Origin: Chloroflexota bacterium
Lineage (GTDB): Bacteria > Chloroflexota > Limnocylindria > Limnocylindrales > CSP1-4
Reading direction: 5' to 3'
NCBI GenBank assembly: GCA_021802825.1
Contig: JAJZRG010000032.1
Location: forward strand, 1-39,852
Length of the DNA: 39,852 bases
The notes under the pieces were generated by a model. It made no database searches. It had not been told where the DNA came from and saw only the letters and a list, made by a program, of their open reading frames with translations. The translations under genes were made by a program, and so were the position numbers. Numbering within the stretch: the first letter of the stretch is position 1; the number at the start of each line of letters is the position of its first letter. Positions 15,304 through 26,759 of the stretch are shown piece by piece.

Positions 15304-16308
15304 CTACCCAGCGACCCGCACGACCCAGCGGCCCCGCGCCTCGCCCGCGTGGATCGCGTCGAGCGCCGACTCGAGCGTGTCGAGCGCCACCTCGGTGATC
15401 CCGTCCGCCACGCCTCGCGGCAGGAGGTCGCTGGCCAGCCGCCCCCAGAGCGCGCGGCGCCGGTCGATCGCCATGTTGGCCGAGTCCATCCCCAGCAGCG
15501 CGCAGCCGCGGAGGATGAACGGAAACACCGTGGTGGCGAGCTCGGCGCCCGACGCGTTGCCCGATGACGCGACGGCGGCGCCGATGCGCAGGGTCCGCAG
15601 GACGTACGGGAGCGTCGCCGCGCCGACGGTGTCCACGGCCCCGGCCCAGCGCTCGCGCTCGAGGGGGCGTCCCGGCGCGGTCACCTCGTCACGGGTGAGG
15701 AAGCCCGCCGCGCCCAGGTCGCGCAGGCGGCCGTGCTCGTCGGCCTTGCCCGTCGCCGCCCAGACCTCGTGGCCCCGGGACGCGAGGATCGCGACCGCGG
15801 CCGAGCCCACGCCGCCGGACGCGCCGGTCACCAGCACCGGTCCGTCACCGGGCCGCAGGCCACGCTCCTCGAGGGCCACCACGCTCATCGCCGCGGTGAA
15901 CCCGGCCGTGCCGATCTCCATCGCCTCGCGCGGTGACAGGGCCCTAGGCAGCGCCACCGTCCAGGCGGACGGGACGCGCGCCAGCTCCCCGAACCCCCCG
16001 TGACGCGCCACGCCGATGTCGTACCCGTGGGCGAGCGCGGCACTGCCAACCGGGAACGCCGGGTCGTCGGAGGCGACCACGGTGCCCGCAAGGTCGATGC
16101 CCGGGATCAGCGGGTGGGTGCGCGCCACCTTGCCGTCCTCGCGCGCTGCGAGGCCGTCCTTGTAGTTCACGCTCGACCAGGTGACGCGGACCGTCACCTC
16201 ACCCGGGGGCAGCTCGCGCGTGGCGACGTCCCGCACGCCGCGGCTGAACCCGGCGTCCTTGGGCTTGTCAACGACAAAGGCGCGGAACGAGGCGGGCAGG
16301 TTCGACAT
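15304..16308 (-). CDS. Zinc-free MDR oxidoreductase, YhdH/AcuI type
   Basis: A 334-residue medium-chain reductase. The N-terminal GroES-like part includes VTWSSVNYKDGLA and HPLIPGIDLAGTV, typical of the YhdH/AcuI (acryloyl-CoA reductase) subfamily. The Rossmann part has VLVTGASGGVGSAAVAILA near residue 145 for NADPH. ILRGCALLGMDS near 265 is also a subfamily mark. It lacks the structural zinc Cys cluster of alcohol dehydrogenases. I start at ATG 16308 (MSNLPASFRAF), which gives the family's usual length, although the frame is open to ATG 16335. Substrates are probably acryloyl-CoA or other enones; the sequence does not decide. Confidence 0.87.
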   Translation of the reverse strand: MSNLPASFRAFVVDKPKDAGFSRGVRDVATRELPPGEVTVRVTWSSVNYKDGLAAREDGKVARTHPLIPGIDLAGTVVASDDPAFPVGSAALAHGYDIGVARHGGFGELARVPSAWTVALPRALSPREAMEIGTAGFTAAMSVVALEERGLRPGDGPVLVTGASGGVGSAAVAILASRGHEVWAATGKADEHGRLRDLGAAGFLTRDEVTAPGRPLERERWAGAVDTVGAATLPYVLRTLRIGAAVASSGNASGAELATTVFPFILRGCALLGMDSANMAIDRRRALWGRLASDLLPRGVADGITEVALDTLESALDAIHAGEARGRWVVRVAG

Positions 16309-16404
16309 GGGCCGATCATAGGCGCGCGTGCGCATGACGGGACGGCCCGCCGGGACGGCCCGACGGGACGGCCCGCCGCGGCTCGGGGCCAGCTCTCGGC
16401 CGGT

Positions 16405-16422
16405 TCACAGCATCCTCACAGG
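16405..16422 (+). promoter_or_regulatory. PhoP-type box TCACAGC-ATCC-TCACAGG
   Basis: Two 7-mers in direct repeat with a four-base spacer (11-bp period), upstream of the response regulator ATG by 22 bases. The layout and bases match the binding site known for mycobacterial PhoP, TCACAGC-N4-TCACAGC, with one mismatch. This suggests autoregulation of the two-component operon. Confidence 0.6.
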
Positions 16423-16444
16423 AACGTGACGTCAAGATGGGCGG

Positions 16445-17170
16445 ATGCAGCCCGCCCCCGGCAACGCGCACGTCCTGGTCGTTGACGACGAGCCGGCGAT
16501 CACCGACCTGCTCGCGACCGCCCTTCGCTACATGGGCTACCGGGTCACGACGGCGGCCAGCGGCTTCGCGGCGCTCGACGCCGCCACCACCGCCGCCCCG
16601 GATCTGGTCGTCCTCGACGTGATGCTCCCCGACATCGACGGCTTCGAGGTGTGCCGCAGGCTGCGCGCCGCCCGCGACTTTGTCCCGGTCATCTTCCTCT
16701 CCGCGCGCGACACGGAGGACGACCGCATCGCCGGCTTCATCCGGGGCGGAGACGACTACGTCACCAAGCCGTTCAGCCTCGAGGAGCTGACCCTGCGGAT
16801 CGGCGCGCTCCTGCGCCGCGCTCGGGCCGGCAAGGGCCAGGGCGAGGACGCGCCGCGCCTGCGCTATCGCGACCTCGAGATGGACGAGGACCGCCACCAG
16901 GTCTGGCGGGCCGGCCGCGAGGTGGAGCTCTCCCCCACCGAGTTCCGGCTGCTCCGCTTCTTCCTCCTCAACCCCGAGCGCGTCCTCTCGAAGCAGCAGA
17001 TCCTCGACCACGTCTGGCAGTACGACTTCAACGGCGAGGACAACGTCGTCGAGACCTACGTCAGCTACCTGCGGCGCAAGGTGGACGATGTCGAGCCGCG
17101 CCTGCTCCGCACCGTCCGGGGCTTCGGTTATGTTCTCCGCGCCGACGGCACGGCCACTGCGCCCGCGTGA
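16445..17170 (+). CDS. OmpR/PhoP-like response regulator
   Basis: A 241-residue response regulator. The receiver (residues 8-122) has the acidic pocket Asp14-Asp15, phosphoacceptor Asp58 in VVLDVMLP, the T/S position in FLSARD and Lys108 in YVTKPF. The winged-helix domain (about 135-232) contains LSPTEFRLLRFF and the recognition-helix stretch N-V-V-E-T-Y-V-S-Y-L-R-R-K. That stretch and GGDDYVTKPFSLEE strongly resemble mycobacterial PhoP. Matching direct-repeat boxes lie upstream of this gene and of the secreted-protein gene that follows the kinase. The histidine kinase starts 35 bases downstream. The ATG is very close to the box, so transcripts may have little or no leader. Confidence 0.93.
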   Translation: MQPAPGNAHVLVVDDEPAITDLLATALRYMGYRVTTAASGFAALDAATTAAPDLVVLDVMLPDIDGFEVCRRLRAARDFVPVIFLSARDTEDDRIAGFIRGGDDYVTKPFSLEELTLRIGALLRRARAGKGQGEDAPRLRYRDLEMDEDRHQVWRAGREVELSPTEFRLLRFFLLNPERVLSKQQILDHVWQYDFNGEDNVVETYVSYLRRKVDDVEPRLLRTVRGFGYVLRADGTATAPA

Positions 17171-17205
17171 CGCCATGAAATCGTGACACCGGCGAGGGTG
17201 CTCCG

Positions 17206-18699
17206 ATGAGCCTCCGGCTCCGTCTCGTGGCGAGCCTCGGCGCCGTCCTCACGGTCGCGCTGGTCGTCGCCGGCGTGCTGCTGGTCAGCCTGGTCCGGAT
17301 CGGCCTCGTGGGTCGGATCGACCGCGAGCTGGCGTCCATCGCGAACTCGCCGGCGCCGATGCAGCGGATCATGGGCCTCGAGACCTCGGACAGCTCCGGC
17401 GGCCGCAGCCTCGCGGTCATCCGCTACAGCCGCAACGGGATGGTCACGCTCAGCCTGCCCTCAGGCTTCACCGACAGTCCCGACCCGCTGCCGGCCATCC
17501 CCGACTACCCCGGCGGCGTGCCCGCGTCCGCCATCGGCCGCGTCATGGAGGTGCCCTCGGTTGACGGTTCGATGGGCTACCGGGTGCTGCTGGCAAACGG
17601 ACGGCTGGGGACGGTGATCGCGCTGGCGGCGCCAATGTCAGGGGTGGACGCCACGCTCGCCACGCTCGTCCGGCTGCTGCTGCTCATCGGCGTGGCGGCC
17701 ATCGCAGCGGTGCTCGCGGTGTCGTGGCTCATCGTCCGCCGGGGGCTCCTTCCGGTGGAGCGCGTGGCCGACGCGGCGGGCCGGATCGCCGCGGGCGACC
17801 TGACTCACCGGACGGGCGTGCCCCACGACGGATCGGAGGTCGGCCGGCTCGGCGCCGCCTTCGACGGCATGGTGGACCAGCTCCAGGCCGCGTTCGCGCA
17901 GCAGCAGGACGCGCTGGCCGCGAAGCAGGAGAGCGAGGCTCGGCTCCGGCGGTTCGTCGCGGACGCGTCGCACGAGCTCCGCACACCGGTGACCGCCATC
18001 CGCGGGTACGCCGAGCTCCACCGCGCCGGCGGGCTCGCGGAACCCGCGGCGCTTGAGGCCGCGATGGGCCGGATCGAGGGCGAGGCCCGGCGCATGGGCC
18101 TGCTGGTGGACGACCTGCTGCTGCTGGCGCGGCTCGATCAGGGCCGCCCGTTGCGCCGCGACATCGTGGATCTTTCGCGCTTGTGCGTGGACGCGGTGGC
18201 GGACTTGCGGGCCGCCGCGCCCTCGCACCCCGTGGCGGCGGCTGTGGAGACCGGGGTTCGGGTAGTCGGCGATGACGACCGGCTGCGCCAGGTGGTGGGC
18301 AACCTCCTCGCCAACGTGCGCCTGCACACGCCCGCCGACACGCCGGTCGAGGTGGTGCTGCGCGACTCCCGCGCCGCCGACGGCGCTGGCTGGGCGGAGC
18401 TGCGCGTCGTGGACCACGGTCCTGGGATCGCGCCTGAGCACGCGGGCCGCGTGTTCGACCGCTTCTATCGGGCCGATGCCGGCCGCTCGCGCGAGACTGG
18501 CGGCTCGGGCCTGGGGCTCTCGATCGTGGCGTCCATCGTGGCGGCGCACGGCGGTCGGCTGTGGCACGAGGCGACGCCGGGCGGTGGGGCGACGTTCTGC
18601 GCGCTCCTGCCGCTGGCGGTGCTCCCGGCCGCGGCCGAACCCGCGGTGGCGGGGTCCCCGCTCACAGCGGATTCACAGCCGGGCCCCGGCCAGTCCTGA
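17206..18699 (+). CDS. PhoR-like sensor histidine kinase
   Basis: A 497-residue membrane kinase. Helix 1 spans residues 9-33; an extracytoplasmic sensor domain of about 115 residues follows; helix 2 spans about 152-178. Then come a HAMP linker (R-G-L-L-P-V-E-R to about 230) and a HisKA domain with the phosphorylated His256 in D-A-S-H-E-L-R-T-P. The ATPase domain has the N-box NLLANVRLHTP, G1 DHGPGI, F-box RVFDRFYRAD and G2 GGSGLGLS. The N-box has Val where Ala is usual. It forms an operon with the preceding regulator. The signal is unknown; in characterised PhoR relatives pH or other stress cues are implicated. Confidence 0.93.
   Translation: MSLRLRLVASLGAVLTVALVVAGVLLVSLVRIGLVGRIDRELASIANSPAPMQRIMGLETSDSSGGRSLAVIRYSRNGMVTLSLPSGFTDSPDPLPAIPDYPGGVPASAIGRVMEVPSVDGSMGYRVLLANGRLGTVIALAAPMSGVDATLATLVRLLLLIGVAAIAAVLAVSWLIVRRGLLPVERVADAAGRIAAGDLTHRTGVPHDGSEVGRLGAAFDGMVDQLQAAFAQQQDALAAKQESEARLRRFVADASHELRTPVTAIRGYAELHRAGGLAEPAALEAAMGRIEGEARRMGLLVDDLLLLARLDQGRPLRRDIVDLSRLCVDAVADLRAAAPSHPVAAAVETGVRVVGDDDRLRQVVGNLLANVRLHTPADTPVEVVLRDSRAADGAGWAELRVVDHGPGIAPEHAGRVFDRFYRADAGRSRETGGSGLGLSIVASIVAAHGGRLWHEATPGGGATFCALLPLAVLPAAAEPAVAGSPLTADSQPGPGQS
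18662..18679 (+). promoter_or_regulatory. PhoP-type box TCACAGC-GGAT-TCACAGC
   Basis: A perfect TCACAGC-N4-TCACAGC direct repeat. It lies inside the last codons of the kinase gene and 87 bases before the ATG of the secreted-protein gene at 18767, in the same orientation as the copy at 16405-16422. It would let the PhoP-like regulator control the downstream gene separately from the operon promoter. Confidence 0.65.
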
Positions 18700-18766
18700 G
18701 GTCGCTCGGCGAGGCTTGGGCCATCCACTTCGGCGCGACCTCGCGCCATCCCTCGCGGAGGCGAAC

Positions 18767-19345
18767 ATGAAACTCAGCAAGACCGTCGTCCTACCCCTCG
18801 CCACTGCGGCGCTCGTCATCCTCGGGACCGGGGCTGTCCTCGCCTCGACGAGTACCGTTGCACCGCCGGCCAGCGGCGCTGTCGTCCCGGCCGCGGAGTC
18901 CGCGCCACCGGCACCGGCCGCGTCGCCGGCGCCTGTCGCGCCGTACCTGAAGTCCGTGCTCGACCCGCTCGTCACCAAGGGCACGATCAACGCCGCGCAG
19001 GAGCAGGCGATCATCGACGCCTGGGTCGCGAAGCGGGCGGAAACGCAGGCGGAGCTGAAGCAGCTGCGCGCGTTCCTCGCCGACGGCGTGCTCACCGCCG
19101 ACGAGCTGGCGCAGCTCCCCGCTGACAGCCCGCTCCAGCAGCTCAAGCCGCTCATGAAGAACGGCCAGCTGACGGTCGCGGACATCCGGGCGCTCGGCCG
19201 GGGCATCCTGCGCGAGCTCCGCCTCGGCGGCGCCGGCCGGTTCGGCCCAGGGATGCGTGGGAACGGCCTGGGCATCGGACCGGGCGGGATGCCCGGCTTC
19301 GGCGGCGTCCCCGCCCCGTCCTCGAGCCCGGCTGCCGGCGGCTGA
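18767..19345 (+). CDS. Secreted protein of unknown function
   Basis: A 192-residue exported protein with no family I recognise. A signal peptide is clear: M-K-L-S-K, then a hydrophobic core to about residue 24 and A-L/V-L-A-type cleavage near residue 26. A Pro/Ala/Ser-rich linker follows to residue 58. A helical core (59-155) includes YLKSVLDPLVTKGTINAAQEQAIIDAW, resembling short helical repeats with dispersed charged residues. The tail is Gly/Met/Pro-rich. GGAGG lies six bases upstream of the ATG. It follows a PhoP-like two-component operon and has its own PhoP-type box, so it is probably an output of that system at the cell surface. Confidence 0.75.
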   Translation: MKLSKTVVLPLATAALVILGTGAVLASTSTVAPPASGAVVPAAESAPPAPAASPAPVAPYLKSVLDPLVTKGTINAAQEQAIIDAWVAKRAETQAELKQLRAFLADGVLTADELAQLPADSPLQQLKPLMKNGQLTVADIRALGRGILRELRLGGAGRFGPGMRGNGLGIGPGGMPGFGGVPAPSSSPAAGG

Positions 19346-19701
19346 TCGCCACCTCGCCTGGCACGGTTTCGCACCCGACTTTTCGAACCTACCGAACACG
19401 TTTGGTGCGGAACGGGTTGTCGGCGGGACCGACGGCGCAAAGGCAATCTCCTCAACGACGTGTGCGGCCTCGCTGGGAAGTCCGCACACGTCGCTCCGCG
19501 TATCCTGCGGCGCCGGGCGGCCGTCCTTGTTCGCTGTATCCGAAATTGCGTCGTGCAGCGAGGGGGCCGCGGCTCACCCACGCACATGCAGCGGCCCGGT
19601 CCGTCGCGGGCCGGGTCTGCGGCAGGTCCCGACGGCGCCGGGCGGCGCGCCGAGCGCCAACCGCCAACCATTGCATTTCGGTTGCGCCCCGCCCTGGGGA
19701 C
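19346..19701. other. Intergenic region with a 12-bp inverted repeat
   Basis: No gene is recognised. A perfect 12-bp inverted repeat (CGACGTGTGCGG at 19456-19467 and its complement at 19482-19493, 14-base loop) is the main structure. It has no T-run behind it, so it is either a terminator that does not rely on a U-tract or a protein-binding site. A second pair of short complementary segments, around TTCGAACC and GGGTTG near 19381-19430, is weaker. Confidence 0.5.
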
Positions 19702-19731
19702 TTGACGAAAGCCCCGCCGGTCCCCCATCCT
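19702..19731 (+). promoter_or_regulatory. Putative promoter of the metY-metX operon
   Basis: TTGACG (19702-19707), an 18-base spacer and CATCCT (19726-19731) make a moderate sigma70-type promoter. The -10 is weak. The transcript would start near 19738 and carry a leader of about 270 bases before the metY ATG. Confidence 0.4.
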
Positions 19732-19737
19732 CCGCAG

Positions 19738-21349
<1,612 letters not shown>

Positions 21350-21359
21350 GGCCAGCGCC

Positions 21360-22568
21360 ATGTCGTCGGACGCGACTCGTCGCCCGGAGGGCTCCGGCTC
21401 TCCGGGCGACTCCTTCGACCTCCCCAGCGATGCCGCCGGCATCGAGGGGCTCGCCGCCGCCGGTCGCGCGCCGGCCGGCAGCCCCCAGCCGGCGGCTGCC
21501 ACTGTCTCCCCCGCAGGGCCTGCCTTCGGCTCCGGGCGGGTCGAGTCGGTCCCGATCGGGCGCCTGGCCCTCGAATCGGGTGCCTCGCTGCCGGTCACCG
21601 TCGCCTACCGCCACGACGGGCCCGGGCCCGACGCCCCGCAGATCCTCGTGATCCACGCGCTCACCGGGTCCGCCGACGCCGCCGGAGACTGGTGGGAGCC
21701 GGTCATCGGGCCGGGCCGCGCCCTCGACACGAACCGCGTCGGCGTGCTGTGCGCGAACCTGCTCGGCGGGCGCTACGGCACGACCGGCCCGACGTCGATC
21801 GATCCCGCGACTGGCCTCCCGTACGGCGCCGCCTTCCCGCAGCCCACGGCGCGCGACCAGGCGGCCCTCACCTGGGCCCTCGCCGACCAGCTCGGGATCG
21901 AGGGGTTCTCTCTCGTCGCCGGTGGCTCGCTGGGCGGCATGGTGGCCCAGGAGGTCGCGCTCGCCCGGCCCTCGGCCGTCGGCCACGTCACCGTGCTCGG
22001 AGCGCCGGCCGCGATGGGCGCCATGGCGATCGGCTGGAACCACATCCAGCTCGAGCTCATCGACGCGCTCGGCGAACGGGGGCTGGCGATCGCGCGCCAG
22101 CTCGCGATGACCACCTACCGCTCCGAGTCAGACTTCGACGGGCGGTTCGGCCGCCGGGTCGAGGCCGACGGGCGGTTCTCGGTGTCCTCCTACCTCGACT
22201 ACCAGGGACAGAAGATCCTCGGCCGCTTCGACCCCGAGACCTACCGCGTGCTGGTCCGCGTCATGGACAGCCACGACGTGGGGCGCGGGCGGGGCGGGGT
22301 CCGGGTAGCGTTCCGTGCCCTCGCGGCGGCGGGGACAGGGCTGACCGGGATCGGCATCGAGGGCGACATCCTGTTCGGCCCCGAGCAGGTCCGCTCGCTG
22401 GTTCGCGAGGCGGGGGCCGCCGGCGTGGACGCGCTGTACCGCGAGATCAGCTCGTCGAAGGGCCACGATGCGTTCCTGATCGAGTGGGAGCAGCTGACAG
22501 CGCTCCTCGAGGAGGACCTGGCCGACGGGCTGGCGCGCTCGCGGCGATGGGTGGCGGCGACGGCGTAG
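21360..22568 (+). CDS. metX: Homoserine O-acetyltransferase MetX
   Basis: A 402-residue alpha/beta-hydrolase-fold acyltransferase, co-directional with and ten bases after metY. Landmarks are ILVIHALTGSADA (residues 95-107), N-L-L-G-G-R-Y-G-T-T-G-P near 133, the nucleophile Ser190 in G-G-S-L-G-G-M, Asp336 in G-D-I-L-F and His369 in S-S-K-G-H-D-A-F-L. It transfers an acyl group from CoA to homoserine; acetyl versus succinyl specificity cannot be read by eye, but the MetY partner argues for acetyl. The first 58 residues are a Pro/Ala/Ser-rich extension absent from typical family members, so a later start is possible. Confidence 0.94.
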   Translation: MSSDATRRPEGSGSPGDSFDLPSDAAGIEGLAAAGRAPAGSPQPAAATVSPAGPAFGSGRVESVPIGRLALESGASLPVTVAYRHDGPGPDAPQILVIHALTGSADAAGDWWEPVIGPGRALDTNRVGVLCANLLGGRYGTTGPTSIDPATGLPYGAAFPQPTARDQAALTWALADQLGIEGFSLVAGGSLGGMVAQEVALARPSAVGHVTVLGAPAAMGAMAIGWNHIQLELIDALGERGLAIARQLAMTTYRSESDFDGRFGRRVEADGRFSVSSYLDYQGQKILGRFDPETYRVLVRVMDSHDVGRGRGGVRVAFRALAAAGTGLTGIGIEGDILFGPEQVRSLVREAGAAGVDALYREISSSKGHDAFLIEWEQLTALLEEDLADGLARSRRWVAATA

Positions 22569-22610
22569 CGCGACGGCCATCGCCCCGCTCGCGCGTCACA
22601 GCTTGCGGTC

Positions 22611-22639
22611 TTGTCAGGCCATCTCAATCTGGCTATTCT
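22611..22639 (+). promoter_or_regulatory. Promoter of the toxin-antitoxin operon, apparently leaderless
   Basis: TTGTCA (22611-22616), exactly 17 bases and TATTCT (22634-22639) form a near-consensus promoter. The antitoxin ATG begins eight bases after the -10 box, so transcription should start at or next to the A of the ATG. No Shine-Dalgarno sequence fits between them. Confidence 0.65.
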
Positions 22640-22646
22640 GGCCCAG

Positions 22647-22940
22647 ATGAAGACTGCGACTATCACCGAGGCGAAGAACGGGCTGTCCGCCCTGATCGAC
22701 CGCGTCAAGGCCGGCGAGTCGGTGATCATCACGGACCGCGGCGTGCCGGTGGCGGTCCTGGCGCCTGCCCCGGGGCGGGTCGACCTCGAGGACCGCCTTG
22801 CCAGTCTCGAGCGGCGGGGGCTGATTCGGCGCGGCGCGGGCGGACCGGCATTGGCCGAGATCCTCCGCCGCCGGCCCGTGCCCACGCCTGGCACGGATGC
22901 CCTGGCTCTGGTGCGCGAAGACCGAGATGCGCGGTGGTGA
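22647..22940 (+). CDS. Phd/YefM-type antitoxin
   Basis: A 97-residue antitoxin. The N-terminal MKTATITEAKNGLSALI-type segment and G-E-S-V-I-I-T-D-R-G-V-P-V-A-V-L-A-P are hallmarks of the Phd/YefM DNA-binding fold. The C-terminal half (residues 50-97, Arg- and Pro-rich) would wrap the toxin. I start at ATG 22647, as the upstream 12 residues of the open frame coincide with the promoter. Its TGA overlaps the GTG of the PIN toxin gene. The pair should be co-regulated, with antitoxin and complex binding the operon promoter. Confidence 0.9.
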   Translation: MKTATITEAKNGLSALIDRVKAGESVIITDRGVPVAVLAPAPGRVDLEDRLASLERRGLIRRGAGGPALAEILRRRPVPTPGTDALALVREDRDARW

Positions 22941-23374
22941 GGTTCTGGGACACCTCCGCCATCGTGCCGCTGCTGGTTGAGCAGCTAGCCAGCAACGCAG
23001 TGCAACAGGCGTACGTGATCGATCCCCGGTTGGCGGTCTGGTGGGGCACCGGCCTCGAGTGCCGGTCGATGGCGGCGCGGCTCGAGCGCGAGGGGCGCCT
23101 CGACGCAGCGGGCACGACCACTGCGCTCGCCACGATCATCGACCTGGAGTCGGCCTGGATCGAGGTGCCCGCAACCGAAGCCGTCCGGTCGACCGCCGCC
23201 CGCCTCCTGCGCACGCACCCGCTGCGCACCGGAGACGCTCTTCAGCTCGCAGCCGCGATCGTCGCCGCTGACGGCGACCCGCGCACGCTCCCCTTCGTCA
23301 CGCTGGACGACCGCCTGGCGCTGGCCGCCGACCGGGAGGGGTTCCCGGTTCTCGTGCCGGCCGCGGAGGGCTGA
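22937..23374 (+). CDS. vapC: PIN-domain ribonuclease toxin (VapC family)
   Basis: A 145-residue PIN-domain protein. It begins M-R-F-W-D-T-S-A-I-V-P-L-L, where Asp5 is the first acidic ligand. Glu41 (G-L-E-C-R), Asp100 (R-T-G-D-A-L-Q-L-A-A-A) and Asp124/Asp125 (VTLDDRLA) complete the expected Mg2+-binding tetrad, so the nuclease looks intact. The GTG start overlaps the antitoxin stop (GTGA); GTG 22934 is equally possible. VapC toxins cleave tRNA or rRNA; the target is not readable here. A tRNA gene follows 82 bases later, with no evident link. The much longer open frame upstream is a shadow of metX. Confidence 0.91.
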   Translation: MRFWDTSAIVPLLVEQLASNAVQQAYVIDPRLAVWWGTGLECRSMAARLEREGRLDAAGTTTALATIIDLESAWIEVPATEAVRSTAARLLRTHPLRTGDALQLAAAIVAADGDPRTLPFVTLDDRLALAADREGFPVLVPAAEG

Positions 23375-23455
23375 GTCGGCCGCGTCAGCTAGGGCCCACC
23401 ACCCCACCCCGGGGTTTCGGCGGGGCGCGATCCTGCGGTATCATCGGCGCTCCGC

Positions 23456-23530
23456 TGGCGCGTGGCTCAACGGTAGAGCACCTGACTCTGGATCAGGGGG
23501 TTATAGGTTCGAATCCTATCGCGCCAGCCA
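23456..23530 (+). tRNA. tRNA-Gln (anticodon CTG), CCA encoded
   Basis: A complete cloverleaf. The acceptor stem TGGCGCG (23456-23462) pairs with CGCGCCA (23520-23526); discriminator G is at 23527 and CCA at 23528-23530. The D-arm is followed by the anticodon stem CCTGA / TCAGG around the loop C-T-CTG-G-A, giving CTG for Gln CAG codons. The T-arm is ATAGG-TTCGAAT-CCTAT. The U1-A72 pair is characteristic of tRNA-Gln. A TATCAT -10-like hexamer at 23439-23444 fits its promoter, although the -35 region is weak. Confidence 0.96.
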
Positions 23531-23677
23531 ACACACAACGGAGGCGGCCGAGGGCCAGCTCGCCGCTTGCCCTTGGGCTCCCCACGTCATTGCCGGGTCT
23601 CGGTTGCGCAAGGTCGCGCGGGCTGCCGGGATCGAGCCCGCGAGCCACAGGGCGGCGACGACGTACGGCAGGTTCGG

Positions 23678-24075
23678 CTACGAGGCGAGCAGGCCGACCA
23701 GGAGCCGCGTCAGGTCGGACGCCCCGAACGGCTTGGCCAGGAAGGCGTCGGCACCCGTCGCCCGCGCCAGGGCTCGATCCGCCTCGAGCACGCTCGCGCT
23801 GACGATCACGATCGTCGCCCGCTCGGCATGGGGGTGCGCGCGCAGCTCGCCGACGAGGTCGAGCCCGCTGCCGTCCGGCAGTCGGACGTCGACGAGGACG
23901 ATGTCGAGCGGGTACGTCGCGAGGACTGAGCGCGCCTCGCCGATGGTCGACGCCTCGTGAAGGGTCGACGTCTCGAGCTCCGGACGGCCTGACCGGTCGA
24001 GAATCGCGCGGACCAGGGCACGGTTGGCCGGCTCGTCCTCGACCAACAGGATCCGCGGGCCCTTCTCGTGCACCG

Positions 24076-24079
<4 letters not shown>
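23678..24079 (-). CDS. Single-domain response regulator (receiver only)
   Basis: A 133-residue stand-alone receiver domain. The acidic pocket is E-D-E (residues 14-16), phosphoacceptor Asp64 lies in VLVDVRLP, Ser at the switch position is in IVSAS, and Lys116 is in FLAKPF. There is no output domain. The GTG at 24079 overlaps the stop of the hybrid kinase (GTGA), so it is translated from the same transcript; a second GTG six bases later is an alternative. It is likely a phosphate shuttle or sink for the upstream hybrid kinase or for the HD-GYP regulator in this three-gene set. Confidence 0.88.
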
Positions 24080-26739
<2,660 letters not shown>

Positions 26740-26759
26740 GGGCGGGCTCGGGCACGCCC

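Noticed and set aside
23456..23530. tRNA-Gln as an attachment site for an integrated element
   Set aside because: No integrase gene is present and no second copy of the tRNA 3' end was seen in the window.
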